This document shows, one piece after another, positions 36,401-48,663 of a DNA stretch of 64,000 nucleotides. The stretch lies in the NCBI RefSeq assembly GCF_029227915.1, contig NC_079879.1:31440501-31504500 (forward strand). Reading direction: 5' to 3'. Every line of letters starts with the position of its first letter. Position 1 is the stretch's first letter. This DNA comes from Hydractinia symbiolongicarpus. Taxonomy: Eukaryota; Cnidaria; Hydrozoa; Anthoathecata; Hydractiniidae. Position numbers and translations under genes: made by a program. The notes under the pieces are model-generated. The model saw only the letters and a program-made list of their open reading frames with translations, made no database searches and was not told the DNA's origin.

Positions 36401-38940
36401 AAGTGGTTTGATCGCCGGCAAAGGAAAACCCGCGCTTTCCCGTAAATCCCGGGATTGGCCCGTATAGTTGAATGTATACAAAGAAAGTACCCTGTGAGTA
36501 AACTCATTTCCACAACGATTTTTTAAATTATCTTTTCACCACTAAAACGCATGAGACTTGTAGTTTTCAGAAATCTTTTCATTTTTGATGAGACGCTTAA
36601 TGAAAGTGGTTTATTCGCCGGCAAACGAAAACCCGCGATTTCCCCTAAATCCCGGGCTTGGCCCGTGTAGTCGAATGTATACAAAGAAAGTACCCAGGGA
36701 GTAAACTCATTTCCCGAACGATTTTTCAAATTTTTTTTTTACCACTAAAACCCATGAGACTTGTAGTTTTTGAAAATGTTTTCATTTTTGATGAGACGCT
36801 GAATAAAAGAAGTTTAATCGCCGGCAAACGAAAACCGCGACTTCCCGTAAATCCCGTACTCGGCCCGTATAGTCAAAAGTATACAAGGAAAGTACTCAGG
36901 GAGTAAACTTATTTCCCGAACGATTTTTTAAATTAATTTTCACCACTAAAACGCATGAGACTTGTAGTTTTTAGAAATCTTTTCATTTTTGATGAGACGC
37001 TTAATGAAAGTGGTTTAATCGCCGGCAAACGAAAACCCGCGATTTCCCCTAAATCCCGGGCTTGGCCCGTGTAGTCGAATGTATACAAAGAAAGTACCCA
37101 GGGAGTAAACTCATTTCCCGAACGATTTTTTAAATTTTTTTTTCACCACTAAAGCCCATGAGACTTGTATTTTTAAAAAATGTTTTCATTTTTGATGAGC
37201 GCTGAATAAAAGAAGTTTCATCACCGGCAAACATAAACCCGCGATTTCCCGTAAATCCCGGACTCGGCCCGTATAGTCAAAAGTATACAAAGAAAGTACC
37301 CAGGGAGTAAACTCATTTCCCGAACGATTTTTTAAATTATTTGTTCACCACTAAAACGCATGAGACTTGTAGTTTTCAGAAATGTTTTCATTTTTGGTGA
37401 GACGCTGAATAAAAGAAGTTTAATCGCCGGCAAACGAAAACCCGCCATTTCCCGTAACCCCGGGCTTGGCCCGTATAGTCAAAAGTATACAAAGAAAGTA
37501 CCCGGGATGTAAACTCATTTCCCGAACGATTTTTTAAATTATTATTTCACCACTAAAGCCCATGAGACTTGTAGTTTTTAAAAATGTTTTCATTTTTGAT
37601 GAGACGCTGAAAAAAAGAAGTTTAATCGCCGGCAAACGAAAACCCGCAACTTCCCGTAAATCCCGGACTCGGCCCGTATAGTCAAAAGTATACAAAGAAA
37701 GTACCCAGGGAGTAAACTCATTTCCCGAACGATTTTTTAAATTATTTTTTCACCACTAAAACGCATGAGACTTGTAGTTTTCAGAAATCTTTTCATTTTT
37801 GATGAGACGCATAATGAAAGTGGTTTAATCGCCGGCAAACGAAAACCCGCGATTTCCCGTAAATCCCGGGCTAGGCCCGTATAGTCGAATGTATACAAAG
37901 AAAGTACCCTGTGAGTAAACTCATCTCCAAAACGATTTTTTAAATTATCTTTTCACCACTAAAACGCATGAGACTTGTAGTTTTCAAAAATGTTTTCATT
38001 TTTGATGAGACACTGAATAAAAAAAGTTTAATCGCCGGCAAACGAAAACCCGCCATTTCCCGTAAATACCGGGCTTGGCCCCTATAGTCAAAAGTATACA
38101 AAGAAAGTACCCAGGGAGTAAACTCATTTCCCGAACAATTTTTTATATTATTTTTTCACCACTAAATCGCATGAGACTTGTAGTTTTTAAAAATGTTTTC
38201 ATTTTTGATGAGACGCTGAATAAAAGAAGTTTAATCGCCGGCAAACGAAAATCCGCGACTTCCCGTAAATCCCGGACTCGGTCCGTATAGTCAAAAGTAT
38301 TCAAAGAAAGTACCCATGGTGTAAACTCATTTCCCGAACGATTTTTTAAATTATCTTTTCACCACTAAAACGCATAAGACTTGTAGTTTTCAGAAATCTT
38401 TTTATTTTTGATGAGACGCTTAATGAAAGTGGTTTAATCGCCGGGAAACGAAAACCCGCGATTTCCCGTAAATCCCGGGCTTGGCCCGTATAGTCGAATG
38501 TATACAAAGAAAGTACCCTGTGAGTAAACTCATTTCCAAAACGATTTTTTAAATTATCTTTTCACCACTAAAACGCATGAGACTTGTGGTTTTCAAAAAT
38601 GTTTTCATTTTTGATGAGACACTGAATAAAAAAAGTTTAATCGCCGGCAAACGAAAACCCGCCATTTCCCGTAAATACCGGGCTTGGCCCCTATAGTCAA
38701 ATGTATACAAAGAAAGTACCCAGGGAGTAAACTCATTTCCCGAACAATTTTTTACATTATTTTTTCACCACTAAATCGCATGAGACTTGTAGTTTTTAAA
38801 AATGTTTTCATTTTTGATGAGACGCTGAATAAAAGAAGTTTAATCGCCGGCAAACGAAAACCCGCCATTTCCCGTAAATCCCGGCCTTGGCCCGTATAGT
38901 CAAAAGTATACAAAGAAAGTACCCTGTCAGTAAACTCATT
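36400..38940. repeat. Long-range duplicated segment, left copy (offset 9,723 bp)
   Basis: Features at 36523, 36658, 38075 and 38684 recur at 46246, 46381, 47798 and 48407, all at +9,723 bp (48 monomers). The segment contains CGAAAACCGCGACTT, TTTTGGTGAGACGC, GTAACCCCGGG and CTAAATCGCATG monomers. After about 38940 the right copy has about 610 bp (three monomers) extra, and alignment resumes at +10,333 bp (39158 to 49491). Confidence 0.8.
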
Positions 38941-39529
38941 TCCAGAACGATTTTTTAAATTATCTTTTCACCACTAAAACGCATGACACTTGTAGTTTTC
39001 AAAAATGTTTTCATTTTTGATGAGACGCTAAATAAAATGAGTTTAATCGCCGGCAAACGAAAACCCGCGATTTCCCGTAAATCCCGGACTCGGCCCGTAT
39101 AGTCAAAAGTATACAAAGAAAGTACCCAGGGAGTAAACTCATTTCCCGAACGATTTTTTAAATTATTTTTTCACCACTAAAACGCATGAGACTTCTGTTT
39201 TTCAGAATTGTTTTCATTTTTAATGAGACGCTTATTGAAAGTGGTTTAATCGCCGGCAAAGGAAAACCCGCGATTTCCCGTAAATCCCGGGCTTGGCCCG
39301 TATAGTCGAATGTATACAAAGAAAGTACCCTGTGAGTAAACTCATTTCCCAAACGATTTTTTAAATTATTATTTCACCACTAAAGCACATGAGACTTGTA
39401 GTTTTTAAAAATGTTTTCATTTTTGATGAGACGCTGAATAAAAGAAGTTTAATCGCCGGCAAAAGAAAACCCGCGATTTCCCGTAAATCCCGGGCTTGGC
39501 CCGTATAGTCGAATGTATACAAAGAAAGT

Positions 39530-41385
39530 GCCCTGTGAGTAAACTCATTTCCACAACGATTTTTTAAATTATCTTTTCACCACTAAAACGCATGAGACTT
39601 GTAGTTTTCAGAAATCTTTTCATTTTTGATGAGACGCTTAATGAAAGTGGTTTAATCGCCGGCAAACGAAAACCCGCGATTTCCCCTAAATCCCGGGCTT
39701 GGCCCGTGTAGTCGAATGTATACAAAGAAAGTACCCAGGGAGTAAACTCATTTCCCGAACGATTTTTCAAATTTTTTTTTCACCACTAAAACCCATGAGA
39801 CTTGTAGTTTTTGAAAATGTTTTCATTTTTGATGAGACGCTGAATAAAAGAAGTTTAATCGCCGGCAAACGAAAACCGCGACTTCCCGTAAATCCCGTAC
39901 TCGGCCCGTATAGTCAAAAGTATACAAGGAAAGTACTCAGGGAGTAAACTTATTTCCCGAACGATTTTTTAAATTAATTTTTACCACTAAAACGCATGAG
40001 ACTTGTAGTTTTTAGAAATCTTTTCATTTTTGATGAGACGCTTAATGAAAGTGGTTTAATCGCCGGCAAACGAAAACCCGCGATTTCCCCTAAATCCCGG
40101 GCTTGGCCCGTGTAGTCGAATGTATACAAAGAAAGTACCCAGGGAGTAAACTCATTTCCCGAACGATTTTTTAAATTTTTTTTTCACCACTAAAGCCCAT
40201 GAGACTTGTATTTTTAAAAAATGTTTTCATTTTTGATGAGCGCTGAATAAAAGAAGTTTAATCGCCGGCAAACATAAACCCGCGATTTCCCGTAAATCCC
40301 GGACTCGGCCCGTATAGTCAAAAGTATACAAAGAAAGTACCCAGGGAGTAAACTCATTTCCCGAACGATTTTTTAAATTATTTTTTCACCACTAAAACGC
40401 ATGAGACTTGTAGTTTTCAGAAATGTTTTCATTTTTGGTGAGACGCTGAATAAAAGAAGTTTAATCGCCGGCAAACGAAAACCCGCCATTTCCCGTAACC
40501 CCGGGCTTGGCCCGTATAGTCAAAAGTATACAAAGAAAGTACCCGGGGTGTAAACTCATTTCCCGAACGATTTTTTAAATTATTTTTTCACCACTAAAAC
40601 GCATGAGACTTGTAGTTTTTAAAAATGTTTTCATTTTTAATGAGACGCTGAAAAAAAGAAGTTTAATCGCCGGCAAACGAAAACCCGCAACTTCCCGTAA
40701 ATCCCGGACTCGGCCCGTATAGTCAAAAGTATACAAAGAAAGTACCCAGGGAGTAAACTCATTTCCCGAACGATTTTTTAAATTATTTTTTCACCACTAA
40801 AACGCATGAGACTTGTAGTTTTCAGAAATCTTTTCATTTTTGATGAGACGCATAATGAAAGTGGTTTAATCGCCGGCAAACGAAAACCCGCGATTTCCCG
40901 TAAATCCCGGGCTAGGCCCGTATAGTCGAATGTATACAAAGAAAGTACCCTGTGAGTAAACTCATTTCCAAAACGATTTTTTAAATTATCTTTTCACCAC
41001 TAAAACGCATAAGACTTGTAGTTTTCAAAAATGTTTCCATTTTTTATGAGACGCTGAATAAAAGAAGTTTAATCCCCGGCAAACGAAAACCCGCGATTTC
41101 CCGTAAATCCCGGACTCGGCCTGTATAGTTAAAAGTATACAAAGAAAGTACCCAGGGAGTAAACTCATTTTCCGAACGATTTTTTAAATTATTTTTTCAC
41201 CACTAAAACGCATGAGACTTGCAGTTTTTAAAAATGTTTTCATTTTTGATGAGACGCATAATGAAAGAGGTTTAATCGCCGGCAAACGAAAACCAGCGCT
41301 TTCCCCCAAATCCCGGGCTTGGCCTGTGTAGTCGAATGTATACAAAGAAAGTACCCAGGGAGTAAACTCATTTCCCGAACGATTT
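39530..41385. repeat. 11-monomer HOR, copy 1 (offset 2,226 bp)
   Basis: Aligns with about 41756-43610: 39564 to 41790, 39699 to 41925, and CTTGCAGTTTTT at 41221 to 43447, all +2,226 bp. It shares the CGAAAACCGCGACTT unit, the GATGAGCGCTG unit that lacks AC, and the GTAACCCCGGG unit. The copies part after about 41385, where this one goes to CTAAAGCCCATG and the other to GACCTGTATTTTTC. Confidence 0.78.
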
Positions 41386-41755
41386 TTTAAATTTTTTTTC
41401 ACCACTAAAGCCCATGAGACTTGTAGTTTTTAAAAATGTTTTCATTTTTGATGAGCGCTGAAAAAAAGAAGTTTAATCGCCGGGAAACGAAAACCCGCGA
41501 TTTCCCGTAAATCCCGGACTCGGCTCGTATAGTCAAAAGTATACAAAGAAAGTACCCAGGGAGTAAACTCATTTTCCGAACGATTTTTTAAATTATTTTT
41601 TCACCACTAAAACGCATGAGACTTGTAGTTTTCAAAAAATTTTTATTTTTGATGAGACGCTTAATGAAAGTGGTTTGATCGCCGGCAAAGGAAAACCCGC
41701 GCTTTCCCGTAAATCCCGGGCTTGGCCCGTATAGTTGAATGTATACAAAGAAAGT

Positions 41756-43446
41756 ACCCTGTGAGTAAACTCATTTCCACAACGATTTTTTAAATTATCT
41801 TTTCACCACTAAAACGCATGAGACTTGTAGTTTTCAGAAATCTTTTCATTTTTGATGAGACGCTTAATGAAAGTGGTTTAATCGCCGGCAAACGAAAACC
41901 CGCGATTTCCCCTAAATCCCGGGCTTGGCCCGTGTAGTCGAATGTATACAAAGAAAGTACCCAGGGAGTAAACTCATTTCCCGAACGATTTTTCAAATTT
42001 TTTTTTCACCACTAAAACCCATGAGACTTGTAGTTTTTGAAAATGTTTTCATTTTTGATGAGACGCTGAATAAAAGAAGTTTAATCGCCGGCAAACGAAA
42101 ACCGCGACTTCCCGTAAATCCCGTACTCGGCCCGTATAGTCAAAAGTATACAAGGAAAGTACTCAGGGAGTAAACTTATTTCCCGAACGATTTTTTAAAT
42201 TAATTTTTACCACTAAAACGCATGAGACTTGTAGTTTTTAAAAATCTTTTCATTTTTGATGAGACGCTTAATGAAAGTGGTTTAATCGCCGGCAAACGAA
42301 AACCCGCGATTTCCCCTAAATCCCGGGCTTGGCCCGTGTAGTCGAATGTATACAAAGAAAGTACCCAGGGAGTAAACTCATTTCCCGAACGATTTTTTAA
42401 TTTTTTTTTTCACCACTAAAGCCCATGAGACTTGTATTTTTAAAAAATGTTTTCATTTTTGATGAGCGCTGAATAAAAGAAGTTTAATCGCCGGCAAACA
42501 TAAACCCGCGATTTCCCGTAAATCCCGGACTCGGCCCGTATAGTCAAAAGTATACAAAGAAAGTACCCAGGGAGTAAACTCATTTCCCGAACGATTTTTT
42601 AAATTATTTTTTCACCACTAAAACGCATGAGACTTGTAGTTTTCAGAAATGTTTTCATTTTTGGTGAGACGCTGAATAAAAGAAGTTTAATCGCCGGCAA
42701 ACGAAAACCCGCCATTTCCCGTAACCCCGGGCTTGGCCCGTATAGTCAAAAGTATACAAAGAAAGTACCCGGGGTGTAAACTCATTTCTCGAACGATTTT
42801 TTAAATTATTTTTTCACCACTAAAACGCATGAGACTTGTAGTTTTTAAAAATGTTTTCATTTTTAATGAGACGCTGAAAAAAAGAAGTTTAATCGCCGGC
42901 AAACGAAAACCCGCAACTTCCCGTAAATCCCGGACTCGGCCCGTATAGTCAAAAGTATACAAAGAAAGTACCCAGGGAGTAAACTCATTTCCCGAACGAT
43001 TTTTTAAATTATTTTTTCACCACTAAAACGCATGAGACTTGTAGTTTTCAGAAATCTTTTCATTTTTGATGAGACGCATAATGAAAGTGGTTTAATCGCC
43101 GGCAAACGAAAACCCGCGATTTCCCGTAAATCCCGGGCTAGGCCCGTATAGTCGAATGTATACAAAGAAAGTACCCTGTGAATAAACACATTTCCAAAAC
43201 GATTTTTTAAATTATCTTTTCACCACTAAAACGCATAAGGCTTGTAGTTTTCAAAAATGTTTCCATTTTTTATGAGACGCTGAATAAAAGAAGTTTAATC
43301 CCCGGCAAACGAAAACCCGCGATTTCCCGTAAATCCCGGACTCGGCCTGTATAGTTAAAAGTATACAAAGAAAGTACCCAGGGAGTAAACTCATTTTCCG
43401 AACGATTTTTTAAATTATTTTTTCACCACTAAAACGCATGAGACTT
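41756..43446. repeat. 11-monomer HOR, copy 2
   Basis: Second copy at +2,226 bp, ending at the CTTGCAGTTTTT anchor at 43447. Small differences include GAATAAACACATTTCC near 43180, where copy 1 has the usual GAGTAAACTC, and AGCACTTTCC at about 43512 for AGCGCTTTCC. Confidence 0.78.
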
Positions 43447-45270
43447 GCAGTTTTTAAAAATGTTTTCATTTTTGATGAGACGCATAATGAAAGAGGTTTA
43501 ATCGCCGGCAAACGAAAACCAGCACTTTCCCCCAAATCCCGGGCTTGGCCTGTGTAGTCGAATGTATACAAAGAAAGTACCCAGGGAGTAAACTCATTTC
43601 CCGAACGAATTTTTAAATTTTTTTTTCACCACTAAAACGCATGAGACCTGTATTTTTCAAAAATGTTTTCATTTTTGAGGAGACGCTTAGTGAAAGAGGT
43701 TTAATTGCCGGCAAAGGAAAACCCGCGATTTCCTGTATATCCCGGACTCGGCCCGTATAGTCAAAAGTATACAAAGAAAGTACCCAGGGAGTAAAATCAT
43801 TTTCCGAACGATTTTTTAAATTACTTTTTCACCACTAAAACGCATGAGACTTGTAGTTTTCAAAAATGTTTTCATTTTTGATGAGACGCTTAATGAAAGA
43901 GGTTTAATCGCCGGCAAACGAAAAACAGCAATTTTTCCTAAATCCCGGGCTTGGCCCGTGTAGTCGAATGTATACAAAGAAAGTACCCAGGGAGTAAACT
44001 CATTTCCCGAACGATTTTTTAAATTTTTTTTCACCACTAAAGCCCATGAGACTTGTAGTTTTTAAAAATGTTTTCATTTTTGATGAGCGCTGAAAAAAAG
44101 AAGTTTAATCGCCGGGAAACGAAAACCCGCGATTTCCCGTAAATCCCGGACTCGGCTCGTATAGTCAAAAGTATACAAAGAAAGTACCCAGGGAGTAAAC
44201 TCATTTTCCGAACGATTTTTTAAATTATTTTTTCACCACTAAAACGCATGAGACTTGTAGTTTTCAAAAAATTTTTATTTTTGATGAGACGCTTAATGAA
44301 AGTGGTTTGATCGCCGGCAAAGGAAAACCCGCGCTTTCCCGTAAATCCCGGGCTTGGCCCGTATAGTTGAATGTATACAAAGAAAGTACCCTGTGAGTAA
44401 ACTCATTTCCACAACGATTTTTTAAATTATCTTTTCACCACTAAAACGCATGAGACTTGTAGTTTTCAGAAATCTTTTCATTTTTGATGAGACGCTTAAT
44501 GAAAGTGGTTTAATCGCCGGCAAACGAAAACCCGCGATTTCCCCTAAATCCCGGGCTTGGCCCGTGTAGTCGAATGTATACAAAGAAAGTACCCAGGGAG
44601 TAAACTCATTTCCCGAACGATTTTTCAAATTTTTTTTTCACCACTAAAACCCATGAGACTTGTAGTTTTTGAAAATGTTTTCATTTTTGATGAGACGCTG
44701 AATAAAAGAAGTTTAATCGCCGGCAAACGAAAACCCGCAACTTCCCGTAAATCCCGGACTCGGCCCGTATAGTCAAAAGTATACAAAGAAAGTACCCAGG
44801 GAGTAAACTCATTTCCCGAACGATTTTTTAAATTATTTTTTCACCACTAAAACGCATGAGACTTGTAGTTTTCAGAAATCTTTTCATTTTTGATGAGACG
44901 CATAATGAAAGTGGTTTAATCGCCGGCAAACGAAAACCCGCGATTTCCCGTAAATCCCGGGCTAGGCCCGTATAGTCGAATGTTTACAAAGAAAGTACCC
45001 TGTGAGTAAACTCATTTCCAAAACGATTTTTTAAATTATCTTTTCACCACTAAAACGCATAAGGCTTGTAGTTTTCAAAAATGTTTCCATTTTTTATGAG
45101 ACGCTGAATAAAAGAAGTTTAATCCCCGGCAAACGAAAACCCGCGATTTCCCGTAAATCCCGGACTCGGCCTGTATAGTTAAAAGTATACAAAGAAAGTA
45201 CCCAGGGAGTAAACTCATTTTCCGAACGATTTTTTAAATTATTTTTTCACCACTAAAACGCATGAGACTT
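43447..45270. repeat. 9-monomer HOR (1,824 bp)
   Basis: CTTGCAGTTTTT at 43447 and 45271, frames at 43816/45640 and at 44422/46246 all show +1,824 bp. It includes GACCTGTATTTTTC, GATGAGCGCTGAAAAAAAG and CGAAAACCCGCAACTT monomers. Relative to its neighbours it lacks the GATGAGCGCTGAATAAAAG and GTGAGACGC units: the monomer at 44557 is a fusion (left half as at 41925, right half of the CCCGCAACTTCCC type). Confidence 0.78.
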
Positions 45271-46122
45271 GCAGTTTTTAAAAATGTTTTCATTTTTGAT
45301 GAGACGCATAATGAAAGAGGTTTAATCGCCGGCAAACGAAAACCAGCGCTTTCCCCCAAATCCCGGGCTTGGCCTGTGTAGTCGAATGTATACAAAGAAA
45401 GTACCCAGGGAGTAAACTCATTTCCCGAACGAATTTTTAAATTTTTTTTTCACCACTAAAACGCATGAGACCTGTATTTTTCAAAAATGTTTTCATTTTT
45501 GAGGAGACGCTTAGTGAAAGAGGTTTAATTGCCGGCAAAGGAAAACCCGCGATTTCCTGTATATCCCGGACTCGGCCCGTATAGTCAAAAGTATACAAAG
45601 AAAGTACCCAGGGAGTAAAATCATTTTCCGAACGATTTTTTAAATTACTTTTTCACCACTAAAACGCATGAGACTTGTAGTTTTCAAAAATGTTTTCATT
45701 TTTGATGAGACGCTTAATGAAAGAGGTTTAATCGCCGGCAAACGAAAAACAGCAATTTTTCCTAAATCCCGGGCTTGGCCCGTGTAGTCGAATGTATACA
45801 AAGAAAGTACCCAGGGAGTAAACTCATTTCCCGAACGATTTTTTAAATTTTTTTTCACCACTAAAGCCCATGAGACTTGTAGTTTTTAAAAATGTTTTCA
45901 TTTTTGATGAGCGCTGAAAAAAAGAAGTTTAATCGCCGGGAAACGAAAACCCGCGATTTCCCGTAAATCCCGGACTCGGCTCGTATAGTCAAAAGTATAC
46001 AAAGAAAGTACCCAGGGAGTAAACTCATTTTCCGAACGATTTTTTAAATTATTTTTTCACCACTAAAACGCATGAGACTTGTAGTTTTCAAAAATTTTTT
46101 ATTTTTGATGAGACGCTTAATG

Positions 46123-48663
46123 AAAGTGGTTTGATCGCCGGCAAAGGAAAACCCGCGCTTTCCCGTAAATCCCGGGCTTGGCCCGTATAGTTGAATGTAT
46201 ACAAAGAAAGTACCCTGTGAGTAAACTCATTTCCACAACGATTTTTTAAATTATCTTTTCACCACTAAAACGCATGAGACTTGTAGTTTTCAGAAATCTT
46301 TTCATTTTTGATGAGACGCTTAATGAAAGTGGTTTAATCGCCGGCAAACGAAAACCCGCGATTTCCCCTAAATCCCGGGCTTGGCCCGTGTAGTCGAATG
46401 TATACAAAGAAAGTACCCAGGGAGTAAACTCATTTCCCGAACGATTTTTCAAATTTTTTTTTCACCACTAAAACCCATGAGACTTGTAGTTTTTGAAAAT
46501 GTTTTCATTTTTGATGAGACGCTGAATAAAAGAAGTTTAATCGCCGGCAAACGAAAACCGCGACTTCCCGTAAATCCCGTACTCGGCCCGTATAGTCAAA
46601 AGTATACAAGGAAAGTACTCAGGGAGTAAACTTATTTCCCGAACGATTTTTTAAATTAATTTCTACCAATAAAACGCATGAGACTTGTAGTTTTTAGAAA
46701 TCTTTTCATTTTTGATGAGACGCTTAATGAAAGTGGTTTAATCGCCGGCAAACGAAAACCCGCGATTTCCCCTAAATCCCGGGCTTGGCCCGTGTAGTCG
46801 AATGTATACAAAGAAAGTACCCAGGGAGTAAACTCATTTCCCGAACGATTTTTTAAATTTTTTTTTCACCACTAAAGCCCATGAGACTTGTATTTTTAAA
46901 AAATGTTTTCATTTTTGATGAGCGCTGAATAAAAGAAGTTTAATCGCCGGCAAACATAAACCCGCGATTTCCCGTAAATCCCGGACTCGGCCCGTATAGT
47001 CAAAAGTATACAAAGAAAGTACCCAGGGAGTAAACTCATTTCCCGAACGATTTTTTAAATTATTTTTTCACCACTAAAACGCATGAGACTTGTAGTTTTC
47101 AGAAATGTTTTCATTTTTGGTGAGACGCTGAATAAAAGAAGTTTAATCGCCGGCAAACGAAAACCCGCCATTTCCCGTAACCCCGGGCTTGGCCCGTATA
47201 GTCAAAAGTATACAAAGAAAGTACCCGGGGTGTAAACTCATTTCCCGAACGATTTTTTAAATTATTTTTGCACCACTAAAACGCATGAGACTTGTAGTTT
47301 TTAAAAATGTTTTCATTTTTGATGAGACGCTGAAAAAAAGAAGTTTAATCGCCGGCAAACGAAAACCCGCAACTTCCCGTAAATCCCGGACTCGGCCCGT
47401 ATAGTCAAAAGTATACAAAGAAAGTACCCAGGGAGTAAACTCATTTCCCGAACGATTTTTTAAATTATTTTTTCACCACTAAAACGCATGAGACTTGTAG
47501 TTTTCAGAAATCTTTTTATTTTTGATGAGACGCATAATGAAAGTGGTTTAATCGCCGGCAAACGAAAACCCGCGATTTCCCGTAAATCCCGGGCTAGGCC
47601 CGTATAGTCGAATGTATACAAAGAAAGTACCCTGTGAGTAAACTCATTTCCAAAACGAGTTTTTAAATTATCTTTTCACCACTAAAACGCATGAGACTTG
47701 TAGTTTTCAAAAATGTTTTCATTTTTGATGAGACACTGAATAAAAAATGTTTAATCGCCGGCAAACGAAAACCCGCCATTTCCCGTAAATACCGGGCTTG
47801 GCCCCTATAGTCAAAAGTATACAAAGAAAGTACCCAGGGAGTAAACTCATTTCCCGAACAATTTTTTATATTATTTTTTCACCACTAAATCGCATGAGAC
47901 TTGTAGTTTTTAAAAATGTTTTCATTTTTGATGAGACGCTGAATAAAAGAAGTTTAATCGCCGGCAAACGAAAACCCGCGACTTCCCGTAAATCCCGGAC
48001 TCGGCCCGTATAGTCAAAAGTATTCAAAGAAAGTACCCATGGAGTAAACTCATTTCCCGAACGATTTTTTAAATTATCTTTTCACCACTAAAACGCATAA
48101 GACTTGTAGTTTTCAGAAATCTTTTTATTTTTGATGAGACGCTTAATGAAAGTGGTTTAATCGCCGGGAAACGAAAACCCGCGATTTCCCGTAAATCCCG
48201 GGCTTGGCCCGTATAGTCGAATGTATACAAAGAAAGTACCCTGTGAGTAAACTCATTTCCAAAACGATTTTTTAAATTATCTTTTCACCACTAAAACGCA
48301 TGAGACTTGTGGTTTTCAAAAATGTTTTCATTTTTGATGAGACACTGAATAAAAAAAGTTTAATCGCCGGCAAACGAAAACCCGCCGTTTCCCGTAAATA
48401 CCGGGCTTGGCCCCTATAGTCAAATGTATACAAAGAAAGTACCCAGGGAATAAACTCATTTCCCGAACAATTTTTTACATTATTTTTTTACCACTAAATC
48501 GCATGAGACTTGTAGTTTTTAAAAATGTTTTCATTTTTGATGAGACGCTGAATAAAAGAAGTTTAATCGCCGGCAAACGAAAACCCGCGATTTCCCGTAA
48601 ATCACGGACTCGGCCCGTATAGTTAATAGTATACAAAGAAAGTCCCCAGGGAGTAAACTCATT
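46123..48663. repeat. Long-range duplicated segment, right copy
   Basis: Counterpart of about 36400-38940 at +9,723 bp, with the same order of monomers. Between the two lie repeated partial copies of the same material (39.5-46 kb), so the long-range duplication likely bounds a region that kept expanding and contracting inside. Confidence 0.8.
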
